A stretch of 40,922 bases of DNA, taken from positions 1 through 40,922 of the forward strand of contig NZ_JAKWBE010000047.1 in assembly GCF_022513565.1 (NCBI RefSeq). The letters are read 5' to 3'. The position numbers and the translations under genes are program-made. Each line of letters opens with the position of its first letter. Position 1 is the first letter of the stretch. The notes under the pieces were generated by a model. The model had not been told where the DNA came from. It ran no database searches and saw only the letters and a list, made by a program, of their open reading frames with translations. Origin of the DNA: Streptomyces gilvus (GTDB lineage: Bacteria; Actinomycetota; Actinomycetes; Streptomycetales; Streptomycetaceae). Shown piece after piece: positions 30,909-38,541 of the stretch.

Positions 30909-31205
30909 TCAGTCCAGCTCGAGCACGCGCGCGTGCAGTACCTGGCGCTGCTGGAGCGCCGCCCGCACCGCGCGGTGGAGGCCGTCCTCCAGGTACAGAT
31001 CGCCCTGCCACTTGACGACATGGGCGAACAGATCGCCGTAGAAGGTCGAGTCCTCGGCCAGGAGGGTTTCCAGGTCGAGCTGCCCCTTGGTCGTCACGAG
31101 CTGATCGAGGCGGACCGGGCGTGGCGCGACGTCCGCCCACTGCCGGGTGCTCTCCCGGCCGTGGTCGGGGTACGGCCGGCCGTTTCCGATGCGCTTGAAG
31201 ATCAC
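30909..31205 (-). CDS. Conserved small protein with ParB-like DGLHR motif
   Basis: 98 residues, strongly reminiscent of a protein conserved in streptomycetes: MIFKRIGNGRPYPDHGREST, RQWADVAPRPVRLDQLVTTK, DSTFYGDLFAHVVKWQGDLY and LEDGLHRAVRAALQQRQVLH. The last part matches the ParB/sulfiredoxin-type pattern (strand, D-G-x-H-R, helix). I have an unverified memory of such proteins being labelled as a VapB-type antitoxin; no toxin gene is adjacent. It is divergent from the HerA-like ATPase with about 100 bp between starts. Confidence 0.75.
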   Translation of the reverse strand: MIFKRIGNGRPYPDHGRESTRQWADVAPRPVRLDQLVTTKGQLDLETLLAEDSTFYGDLFAHVVKWQGDLYLEDGLHRAVRAALQQRQVLHARVLELD

Positions 31206-31309
31206 ACGGAAAGCCTACCGGTCCAGACGTTCCGGGCGCAGCCATGGAGACGGAGTGCGACGCTGGAAAAGACGTCGCAAAGCCGGGCACAAGGGAACAG
31301 GGGTCCGAG

Positions 31310-32899
31310 ATGAGTGACAGCGAGACCATGCCTGGGGCCACCGCTGCCGAGGCGCCCGGAAGCGCGCCCGCCCTGCCCCGCGAGGCCCTGGAGATCGCCT
31401 CCGGTTACGCCTTCTCGGGACCGGCCCTCGACCTGGGCGCCCTGCTCTGGGACGGCGCCTGTCTGCCGGACGCGCAGGTCCGCATCCCGCTGCCGATGCT
31501 CAACCGCCACGGCCTGGTCGCGGGCGCCACCGGCACCGGCAAGACCAAGACCCTCCAACTGGTCGCCGAGCAGCTCTCGGCCCAGGGCGTGCCCGTTTTC
31601 CTGGCCGACGTGAAGGGCGACCTGTCCGGGATCTCCGCGCCGGGGCAGCCGGACGAGCGCGTGACGGGACGCGCCGGCCAGGTCCATCAGCAGTGGACGC
31701 CGGCCGGCTTCCCGGCCGAGTTCTACGCCCTCGGCGGACTCGGTCACGGCATCCCCGTACGGGCCACGATCACCAGCTTCGGCCCGGTGCTGCTGTCCAA
31801 GGTGCTCCAGCTCAACCCGACCCAGGAGCAGTCCCTCGGACTGATCTTCCACTACGCCGACCAGAAAGGGCTGGAACTGATCGATCTGAAGGACCTGAGG
31901 GCGGTCGTCGCCTTCCTCACCTCCGACGAGGGCAAGGCCGAGCTGAGGACCGTCGGCGGGCTGTCCACCGCCACGGCCGGCGTCATCCTGCGCTCCCTCA
32001 CCGCCTTCGAGGCACAGGGCATGGCCGACTTCTTCGGGGAACCGGAGTTCGACACCGCCGATCTGCTGCGGACCGCGCCGGACGGGCGGGGCGTGGTCTC
32101 GGTCCTGGAGCTGCCCGCCGTGCAGGACCGGCCGCAGCTGTTCTCCACCTTCCTGATGTGGCTGCTGGCCGACCTCTTCCACGACCTGCCCGAGGTCGGC
32201 GACGCCGAGAGGCCGAAGCTGGTCTTCTTCTTCGACGAGGCGCATCTGCTCTTCAACGACGCCTCGAAGGCCTTCCTGGACTCGATCACCCAGACCGTCC
32301 GGCTGATTCGCTCGAAAGGAGTCGGCGTCTTCTTCGTCACCCAGACCCCGAAGGACGTACCGTCCGACGTCCTGGGCCAGCTCGGCAACCGCGTCCAGCA
32401 CGCGCTCAGGGCCTTCACCCCCGACGACCAGAAGGCCCTCAAGGCCACGGTGAAGACCTTCCCGAACTCCGCCTACGACCTGGAGGAGCTGCTCACCGGG
32501 CTCGGCACGGGCGAGGCCGTCGTGACCGTCCTCAGCGAGAAGGGCGCCCCCACCCCGGTCGCCGCGACCCGGCTGCGCGCCCCCGAGTCCCTGATGGGCC
32601 CGGTCGACACGGGCGCCCTCGGCCGGGCGGTCAGGTCCTCGCGGCTGTACGGACGTTACGCACAGGCTGTGGACAGGGAGTCGGCGTACGAGAAGCTGAC
32701 GTCCGACAAGCCCGCCGGCGCCAAGGGACCGGACGAGATGAGGGAGGCGGCCCGGACGCCGAAGCCCAAACCCCAGCCGTCCATGGTCGAACAGGTCGTC
32801 GGCAGCGGCATGTTCAAGTCCCTGGCCCGCTCCGTCGGCACGCAGATCGGCCGCGAGATCACCCGCTCCCTGTTCGGGACGGCCCGGCGCAGGCGGTAG
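31310..32899 (+). CDS. HerA-like (DUF853) ATPase
   Basis: 529 residues from ATG 31310 (an earlier ATG at 31244 is possible). Walker A GATGTGKTKT follows LNRHGLVA. FLADVKGDLSGIS, Walker B LVFFFDEAHLLFND and the arginine-finger/sensor region VRLIRSKGVGVFFVTQTPKD are typical of the DUF853 branch of the HerA/FtsK superfamily. The C-terminus ends with a basic tail. Such proteins are hexameric ATPases that move DNA or other polymers. No NurA-type nuclease is adjacent, so its partner is unknown. Confidence 0.9.
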   Translation: MSDSETMPGATAAEAPGSAPALPREALEIASGYAFSGPALDLGALLWDGACLPDAQVRIPLPMLNRHGLVAGATGTGKTKTLQLVAEQLSAQGVPVFLADVKGDLSGISAPGQPDERVTGRAGQVHQQWTPAGFPAEFYALGGLGHGIPVRATITSFGPVLLSKVLQLNPTQEQSLGLIFHYADQKGLELIDLKDLRAVVAFLTSDEGKAELRTVGGLSTATAGVILRSLTAFEAQGMADFFGEPEFDTADLLRTAPDGRGVVSVLELPAVQDRPQLFSTFLMWLLADLFHDLPEVGDAERPKLVFFFDEAHLLFNDASKAFLDSITQTVRLIRSKGVGVFFVTQTPKDVPSDVLGQLGNRVQHALRAFTPDDQKALKATVKTFPNSAYDLEELLTGLGTGEAVVTVLSEKGAPTPVAATRLRAPESLMGPVDTGALGRAVRSSRLYGRYAQAVDRESAYEKLTSDKPAGAKGPDEMREAARTPKPKPQPSMVEQVVGSGMFKSLARSVGTQIGREITRSLFGTARRRR

Positions 32900-32917
32900 C
32901 CCCGCCGGGCCGCCGGG

Positions 32918-33040
32918 TCAGCGGTCCCGTTCCTGCGGGGACCGCTCGGGCTCCGGTCGATTCACTTCAGGTTTCGGTGTGCTGCGCGCGGCCTCGGCGC
33001 GCAGCAGGGCGCGCAGGACCGCGTACGGGTCGGTGGGCAT
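32918..33040 (-). CDS. Small hypothetical protein (40 aa)
   Basis: MPTDPYAVLRALLRAEAARS followed by a charged Pro/Glu/Arg tail. A short helix near the start is the only structure suggested. It sits 47 bp after the end of the 33088-33390 gene on the same strand. No function is known to me. The coding pattern looks real, but the length makes this a moderate call. Confidence 0.5.
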   Translation of the reverse strand: MPTDPYAVLRALLRAEAARSTPKPEVNRPEPERSPQERDR

Positions 33041-33087
33041 GGCTGTGTTCCTCGCGTAGGTGCTGACGTTTTCCGGAGCGGGGTCGG

Positions 33088-33390
33088 TCAGCAGCGCAGG
33101 ACCACGGTGCGCAGGGCGTGCGGTGCCCGGGGCAGGACGGCCGTCGCAGTCACCCTGGGCTCCTCGGGAGCCGGGTCCGGCAGCGGCGCGGGCCGCAGGG
33201 GTACGACCGCCCGGGCCGCGGCGCGGACCACGGGAGGCAGGGCCGCCTCGGCGGCGTCGCACTGGACGCACTCGGCCGGCACCGGGACCGGAGCGGCCGT
33301 GTGGGTCTCGCCGGGCACCAGGAGGGCGAGCAGCAGCACGAGGACCCGCAGCCAGGTGCGGCTGCGCGGGAGGTCTCGTGCGGTGCTCAC
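33088..33390 (-). CDS. Small membrane/exported protein (about 100 aa)
   Basis: GTG 33390 (or GTG 33411, adding 7 residues). One hydrophobic segment TWLRVLVLLLALLVPGETHT acts as signal or anchor. The rest is Pro/Ala/Val-rich and ends ALRTVVLRC, with ECVQCD in the middle. Extracellular location is likely. No domain recognised. It is co-oriented with the small 40-aa gene downstream. Confidence 0.5.
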   Translation of the reverse strand: MSTARDLPRSRTWLRVLVLLLALLVPGETHTAAPVPVPAECVQCDAAEAALPPVVRAAARAVVPLRPAPLPDPAPEEPRVTATAVLPRAPHALRTVVLRC

Positions 33391-33454
33391 GGCAGGTGTC
33401 TGCCCCGACACGCGCGGTGATCGACCTGCGGGGCCCAGGATCCGCCCGTACGGG

Positions 33455-33780
33455 CTACACCGTGCGCGGGACCCGGTCCGCCCGGCCCTTGATGCGCAGC
33501 GCGGTGACGATCTCGACCACGCCGACCGCGACCGCCAGGACGGCGACGGACTCGAAGGGGGAGTCGATCAGGACGATCCCGGCGACGAAGGTCGGGACGC
33601 CGAGCAGCGCCTGCCAGTCGCGGGCCGGCATCGCCGGGTCGTGCGCGGCGGCCAGGGTCTGGGTGATCCCGCGGATCAGCCGGCCGATGCCGATCCACGG
33701 GGCCGGCAGCAGGATCGAGCGCATCGGGCCGCGTAGGCAGAACAGGCCCAGCAGGATCGACAGGGAGCCGCTGAGCCGGT
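33455..33780 (-). pseudogene. HdeD/DUF308-type membrane protein, 5'-truncated
   Basis: The frame encodes about three membrane helices: SGSLSILLGLFCLRGP, WIGIGRLIRGITQTLAAAHD, ALLGVPTFVAGIVLIDSPFE, SVAVLAVAVGVVEIVTALRI, ending in a basic tail. This is the second half of an HdeD-like protein, which normally has six helices. Codons upstream of the first match are merely the shadow of the HhH-GPD gene's end. The first internal ATG is at 33724, which would leave only 89 residues. Truncation is the best explanation, but a short functional protein is not excluded. Confidence 0.55.
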
Positions 33781-33813
33781 CGGCTGACGCCTGTTTCCCG
33801 GCGGTCTTCGCGG

Positions 33814-34425
33814 CTACTTCCCGGCGGACTTCCCCGCCTTGGCGGACTTCGCGGCTTTGGCGGCGGCCTTCATCTCCTGTTTGTGCGCCCGCACCCGGGC
33901 CAGCGACTCGGGCCCGGTGATGTCGGCGACGGACCGGAAGGACTTCGCCTCGCCGTAGGCCCCGGCGGCCTCCTGCCACCCGTCGGGCGTCACGCCCAGC
34001 TGCTTGCCGAGCAGGGCGAGGAAGATCTGCGCCTTCTGCCGGCCGAAGCCGGGCAGCTCCTCCAGGCGTCGCAGCAGCTCACGCCCGTCGGCCACGCCCT
34101 TCCACACCAGCTCGGCGTTGCCGTCGTAGTGCTCGACCAGGTACTGGCACAGCTGCTGGATCCGCTTGGCCATGGAGCCGGGGTAGCGGTGCACGGCCGG
34201 TTTCTCGGAGAGGACCGCGGCGAAGGCCTCCGGGTCCTGCGCGGCGATCTCGTGCGCGTCCAGGTCGTCGGCGCCGAGCCGGTCCGCGATGGTGCGGGGT
34301 CCCTTGAACGCCCACTCCATCGGGACCTGCTGGTCCAGCAGCATCCCGACCAGCGCGGCGAGCGGGGACCGCCCGAGGAGCGCGTCGGCCGCGGGGTCCT
34401 GGGCGAGGTGAAGGGTGACGTCCAT
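33814..34425 (-). CDS. HhH-GPD-type base excision DNA repair protein
   Basis: 203 residues. DPAADALLGRSPLAALVGML, LLDQQVPMEWAFKGPRTIAD and the hairpin RRLEELPGFGRQKAQIFLAL belong to the helix-hairpin-helix glycosylase superfamily (endonuclease III/AlkA fold). The Lys120-type catalytic residue of bifunctional glycosylases is not clear, so the lesion specificity is unknown. A Lys/Ala-rich tail (KAAAKAAKSAKAGKSAGK) may contact DNA. ATG 34425 (MDVTLHLAQD) is the usual start; ATG 34437 adds four residues. It is divergent from the iron-box operon. Confidence 0.88.
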   Translation of the reverse strand: MDVTLHLAQDPAADALLGRSPLAALVGMLLDQQVPMEWAFKGPRTIADRLGADDLDAHEIAAQDPEAFAAVLSEKPAVHRYPGSMAKRIQQLCQYLVEHYDGNAELVWKGVADGRELLRRLEELPGFGRQKAQIFLALLGKQLGVTPDGWQEAAGAYGEAKSFRSVADITGPESLARVRAHKQEMKAAAKAAKSAKAGKSAGK

Positions 34426-34529
34426 GACCCCGATCATCCCTCGGTACGGGGCGGAGCTCCATGTGAGCGCGGGGCCCGCCCCTGTCTCATCGACCCCGCA
34501 CACCTCCCGTACGATTCCGACACAAGTTG

Positions 34530-34548
34530 TTAGGCAAGCCTTACCTAA
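34530..34548. promoter_or_regulatory. Iron box (DtxR/IdeR/DmdR-type operator)
   Basis: TTAGGCAAGCCTTACCTAA matches the iron-box consensus TTAGGTTAGGCTAACCTAA at 15 of 19 positions, including both TTAGG/CCTAA ends. It lies 26 bp before the GTG start at 34574. In Streptomyces, DmdR1 with Fe(II) represses siderophore genes through such sites. Binding here is inferred. Confidence 0.85.
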
Positions 34549-34573
34549 AAGATCAGACCCGAAGGGGAACAGG

Positions 34574-36652
34574 GTGGCGACCGAGATCCACCGGGACGCA
34601 TGGGGCATCCCGCATCTGCGGGCCGACGGCGTCCGTGAACTCGCCCGCGCGCAGGGGGTGGTGACCGCCCGGGACCGCGCCTGGCAGCTGGAGGTAGAGC
34701 GGCACCGCGTGCGGGGCACCTCGGCCTCCTTCCTGGGCCCGGAGGCGCTGTCCTGGGACGTGTTCGTCCGCCGCGCCCGCCTCGACGACACCGCCCGGCG
34801 CTGCTGGACGGCCCTGCAGGAGCGGGACCCGGAGACCGTGGAGTGGGTGGCCGCGTACGTCGACGGCGTCAACCAGGAACTGCCCGCCACCACCGCCCCC
34901 GAGTTCGCCCGGACCGGTCTCGCCCCCGGCCGCTGGGAGCCCTGGACCCCGCTCGGCGTCTGGCTCGCCACGCACATCCTGTTCGCGGGGTTCCCGGCGA
35001 AGCTCTGGCGCGAGCAGACGGTACGGCACCTGGGACCGGCCTCGGTGGCCCTTTTCGCCACGGACGGTCCCGCCACCGCCGGCAGCAACGGCTGGCTGGT
35101 CGCCGGGGCGCGGACCACGACCGGGCACGCGGTGATCGCCGGCGACCCGCACCGCTTCATCGAGGACCCGGGCGTCTACCAGCAGATCCATCTCTCCTGT
35201 CCCGAATTCGACGTCGTCGGCCTCGCCGTCCCGGGTGTCCCGGGCATCGCCCACTTCGGCCACGCCGGCACGGTCGCCTGGGCCATCACCAACGCCATGG
35301 CCGACTACCAGGACCTCTACCGGGAGCGGCTGCGGCGGACGGGCGCGGGCGTGGAGGCCCTCGGCCCGGACGGGGTGTGGCGGCGGGCGTTCCGTCAGGT
35401 GGAGACCGTGGCGGTGGCGGGGGAGGCGCCCGTCGAGGTCGAGGTGCTCGAGACGGAACGGGGGCCGGTGATCGCCGGGGGCCCGGAGGGGCTCGACGGC
35501 GGGGTCCCCGACGGCGAACCCCTGGCCCTCGCCCTGCGCTATCCGCCCCGGGTGACCGAGGACCTGGGCTTCGGCGCCCTCCTCCCCCTCCTCCGGGCCC
35601 GCCGGGTCGCCGATGTCGACCGGGCCCTGGACCTGTGGGCCGAGCCCGTCAACGTCGTTCTGGCCGCCGACACCGAGGGCGGAGTCCTGCACCGGGTCGC
35701 CGGCCACGTCCCCCTGCGCTCCGAGGCCAACCGCACCCGCCTCGTCCCCGCCTGGGAGCCCGGCCACGAGTGGCGCGGCCGGCACGAGACCCCTCGCGCC
35801 GAACTCACCGGCGCCGTAGCGGTGATGGCCAACCAGCGCGGCCTCGCCACCCCTCTCGGCGTCGAGTTCGCCCCGCCCCACCGCGCCGACCGCATCGCCG
35901 CCCTGCTCGCGGAGAAGGACCACTGGTCGGCCGCCGACATGCCCGCGATCCACACCGACACCCATCTCGCCTCCGCCGGACCCCTGTTGGACCACCTCGC
36001 GGCCCTGACCGACCTGACCCCCGAGGCCACCGCCCTGCGTGACCGTCTCCTGGCGTGGGACCGCCGGATGGACGCGGACAGCGCCGACGCCGCCCGCTAC
36101 GCGGCGGTGCGCGGCGCGGTCGTACGGCAGCTCGCCGCACACCCCGCCTTCGCCGCACTGGCGGCCCCGCCCGCCTACCCGGAGGTCCTCCTCCCCTGGC
36201 TCGCCCTGCTCCCCCGCATCGCCTTCGCCCTCGAACACCTGCTGCGCGCCGAGGAGTTGTACGGCGTCGACCGGTCCGCGGCGGTGGCGGCGGCCCTGGA
36301 GGAGGTGGCCGCCCGGCCGCCCGCCGCCCCCTGGGGCGCGAGCCACCGGCTCGCTCCCTGGCGTGCGCTCACCACCACCTCGTACGACGAACCCTCTCTC
36401 TCCGGCGACCACGACTGCGTGCTGTGCACCTCGGCCGTGCCCGGGCTGACCGACCTGAGCGCGCGGGGCCCCGCCGCCCGCTACGTGTGGGACCTGGCGC
36501 GGCGGGAGGACAGCCGGTGGGTGGTGCCCTTCGGGGCCTCCGGGATGCCCGGCTCGCCCCACCACCGCGATCAACTCCCCCTGTGGGCCGGGGGAGATCT
36601 GATCCCGGTCGTCACCGACTTCGAGCAGCTCACCAAGGAGAGCGATGTCTGA
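34574..36652 (+). CDS. Penicillin-acylase-family Ntn hydrolase, iron-box controlled
   Basis: 692 residues from GTG 34574 (aagggg upstream). The chain starts IHRDAWGIPHLRADGVRELA, then AQGVVTARDRAWQLEVERHR, both typical. The autocatalytic cleavage point is the Ser171 in ATAGSNGWLVAG, which would become the N-terminal nucleophile of the beta chain. GDPHRF, then the substrate-pocket region GVPGIAHFGHAGTVAWAIT, and late SLSGDHDCVL and FGASGMPGSPHHRDQLPLW complete the family pattern. These enzymes cleave amide-linked acyl groups. The homologue PvdQ of Pseudomonas removes an acyl chain from a siderophore precursor. No signal peptide is seen here, so it would be cytoplasmic. It overlaps the acetyltransferase gene by 8 bp. 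Confidence 0.92.
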   Translation: MATEIHRDAWGIPHLRADGVRELARAQGVVTARDRAWQLEVERHRVRGTSASFLGPEALSWDVFVRRARLDDTARRCWTALQERDPETVEWVAAYVDGVNQELPATTAPEFARTGLAPGRWEPWTPLGVWLATHILFAGFPAKLWREQTVRHLGPASVALFATDGPATAGSNGWLVAGARTTTGHAVIAGDPHRFIEDPGVYQQIHLSCPEFDVVGLAVPGVPGIAHFGHAGTVAWAITNAMADYQDLYRERLRRTGAGVEALGPDGVWRRAFRQVETVAVAGEAPVEVEVLETERGPVIAGGPEGLDGGVPDGEPLALALRYPPRVTEDLGFGALLPLLRARRVADVDRALDLWAEPVNVVLAADTEGGVLHRVAGHVPLRSEANRTRLVPAWEPGHEWRGRHETPRAELTGAVAVMANQRGLATPLGVEFAPPHRADRIAALLAEKDHWSAADMPAIHTDTHLASAGPLLDHLAALTDLTPEATALRDRLLAWDRRMDADSADAARYAAVRGAVVRQLAAHPAFAALAAPPAYPEVLLPWLALLPRIAFALEHLLRAEELYGVDRSAAVAAALEEVAARPPAAPWGASHRLAPWRALTTTSYDEPSLSGDHDCVLCTSAVPGLTDLSARGPAARYVWDLARREDSRWVVPFGASGMPGSPHHRDQLPLWAGGDLIPVVTDFEQLTKESDV

Positions 36653-37253
36653 TCCGTACGAGTCCCGATCCGCCGTCCACGAGCAGCGTCTGGACGGCTT
36701 CGGCACCGTCCGGGTCCTGCCGCTGGACCCGGACGCGGACGCGGAGGTCGTCCACCGCTGGGTGAGCGAGGAGCGGGCCGTGTTCTGGGGGATGAACGGG
36801 CTCGGCCGGGAGGAGGTCGCCGAGATCTACGCGCACATGGCCGCTCTCGCCACCCATCACGCCTTCCTGGTCGTCCACGACGGCGACCCGGTGGCGCTGC
36901 TGCAGACCTACGAGCCGGAGGCCGACCGCGTCAGCGAGTGCTACGCGGTGCGGGACGGGGACATCGGGATCCATCTGCTGCTCGCGCCGGCGGGGGAGGG
37001 CGGTGCCCGGCCGGGGTGGTCGGGTGCGCTGCTCACGGCCGTTACGGCGTACGTCCTGCCGGGGCTCGGGCGGCGACGGATCGTCGTCGATCCCGATGTG
37101 CGCAACGAGAAGGCGATCGCCCGTTTCCTGCGGCAGGGCTTCGAGGCGGGCCCGGTGGTCGTGCTGCCGGAGATCGACCTCCCCGACGTGCGCCTGCCCG
37201 AGAAGACGGCTCAACTGGCATTCCGCGACCGGACGGTAGCCTTCCCCGGGTGA
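36645..37253 (+). CDS. IucB/MbtK-like acetyltransferase (siderophore-type GNAT)
   Basis: 202 residues. EQRLDGFGTVRVLPLDPDAD, VVHRWVSEERAVFWGMNGLG, HHAFLVVHDGDPVALLQTYE, GDIGIHLLLAP, RRRIVVDPDVRNEKAIARFL and RQGFEAGPVVVLPEIDLPD are the conserved blocks of GNAT acyltransferases that acylate N-hydroxylated amines or lysine in hydroxamate siderophores (IucB, DesC, MbtK). The substrate cannot be assigned. Coupling to an iron-boxed operon supports a siderophore-related role. It overlaps both neighbours (8 bp upstream, 4 bp downstream). Confidence 0.9.
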   Translation: MSDPYESRSAVHEQRLDGFGTVRVLPLDPDADAEVVHRWVSEERAVFWGMNGLGREEVAEIYAHMAALATHHAFLVVHDGDPVALLQTYEPEADRVSECYAVRDGDIGIHLLLAPAGEGGARPGWSGALLTAVTAYVLPGLGRRRIVVDPDVRNEKAIARFLRQGFEAGPVVVLPEIDLPDVRLPEKTAQLAFRDRTVAFPG

Positions 37254-37723
37254 CTCCCGAAGAGCTCATTTCCCATTACGGCCTGGAGCCGATCCCGCGC
37301 GAGGGCGGTCTGTTCCGCCAGACCTGGGCGGGACCCGAGCGACCCGACGGACGGCCCGAGGGGACGGCGATCGTCGCGCTGCTCACGGCGGACGACTTCT
37401 CCGCCCTGCATCGCCTGCCGACCGACGAGATCTGGCACTTCTACCTCGGCGACCCGCTCGAACTCCTGCTCCTCGCCCCCGACGGCACCTCCCGGACGAC
37501 GGTCCTCGGGCCGGACGTCCTGGGCGGCCAGGGGATCCAGTTCACCGTGCCGGCCGGCACCTGGATGGGCGCGCGGGTCCTCGCGGGCGGGGCGTGGACC
37601 CTGTTCGGGTGCACGATGGCACCCGGATTCACCTTCGAGGGCTACGAGCACGGGGACGCGGACGCTCTCACGGCGCGGTATCCCGACCGGGCGGCCCAGA
37701 TCGCGGGACTGTGCCGGCCATGA
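37250..37723 (+). CDS. Cupin (DUF985-type) protein
   Basis: 157 residues from a GTG that overlaps the previous stop (GTGA). ELISHYGLEPIPREGGLFRQ, LHRLPTDEIWHFYLGDPLEL, IQFTVPAGTWMGARVLAGGA and WTLFGCTMAPGFTFEGYEHG match the DUF985/cupin_5 group of small beta-barrel proteins, with His and Glu suited to bind metal. Reaction unknown. Members sometimes act as epimerases or isomerases. It is translationally coupled within the iron-box operon. Confidence 0.88.
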   Translation: MTPEELISHYGLEPIPREGGLFRQTWAGPERPDGRPEGTAIVALLTADDFSALHRLPTDEIWHFYLGDPLELLLLAPDGTSRTTVLGPDVLGGQGIQFTVPAGTWMGARVLAGGAWTLFGCTMAPGFTFEGYEHGDADALTARYPDRAAQIAGLCRP

Positions 37724-38478
37724 GTCTACTCGAAGGACAGGTCGCCCTGGTCACCGGCGCGGGCGGCGGCATCGGACGGGGCATCGCGCTGCGGTTCGCC
37801 GAGGAGGGCGCGGCGATCGCCCTCCACTGTTGTACGTCAGTCGAGGCGGCGCGTGAAGTGGCCGCGCGGATCGAGGACTCGGGCGGCCGGGCCGTCGTCC
37901 TGCGCGGGGATCTCAGCGACGAGGACGTGTGCCGGCGGGTGGTGGGCGAGGCGGCCGAATGGGGCGGCGGGCTGCACGCGCTGGTCAACAACGCGGCCGT
38001 ACAGCCGACGCAGGAGCTGCCCGGGATGACGGCCGGTGACTGGCGGGCGGTCGTGGACACCAACCTGTCGAGCGTGTTCGCCTGCACACAGGCCGCCGCG
38101 GAGGTCATGCGGGAGCGCGACGGCGGTTCCGTCACCCACATCGCCTCCATCGAGGCACGCCAACCCGCCGCGCTGCACGCCCACTACAGCGCCTCCAAGG
38201 CGGCCGTCGTGATGCACGCCCGGTCGGCGGCGCTGGAGTACGGGCGGTTCGGCATCCGCGTCAACACCGTCTCGCCCGGCCTGATCGGACGCGAAGGGCT
38301 GGCGGAGGCCTGGCCGGAGGGCGTGGAGCGGTGGCAACGGGCCGTGCCGCTCGGGCGGTTGGGGCGGGCGGAGGACGTCGGGGACGCCTGCGTGTTCCTC
38401 GCCTCGCGGCTGGCCTCCTGGGTGACCGGGCACGACCTGCTCGTCGACGGCGGGGTGTGCGCGCGGCCCACGTGGTGA
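37720..38478 (+). CDS. SDR family NAD(P)-dependent oxidoreductase
   Basis: 252 residues, classical SDR. Cofactor loop TGAGGGIGRG (12-21), NNAA (90-93), Asn115 and catalytic Ser143, Tyr156 and Lys160 in YSASK. LLVDGGV is at the C-terminus. The Asp64 region (LRGDLSDEDV) binds the adenine ring. It probably oxidises or reduces a hydroxyl or carbonyl of the compound processed by the operon. The ATGA overlap with the cupin gene makes it the fourth member of one transcript. The specific substrate is unknown. Confidence 0.92.
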   Translation: MSLLEGQVALVTGAGGGIGRGIALRFAEEGAAIALHCCTSVEAAREVAARIEDSGGRAVVLRGDLSDEDVCRRVVGEAAEWGGGLHALVNNAAVQPTQELPGMTAGDWRAVVDTNLSSVFACTQAAAEVMRERDGGSVTHIASIEARQPAALHAHYSASKAAVVMHARSAALEYGRFGIRVNTVSPGLIGREGLAEAWPEGVERWQRAVPLGRLGRAEDVGDACVFLASRLASWVTGHDLLVDGGVCARPTW

Positions 38479-38541
38479 GCACACGGCGGCTCACGTCCGT
38501 ACGTATCGGGAAGGCGGCGAGTCCGACGACGGAGAGACGAC

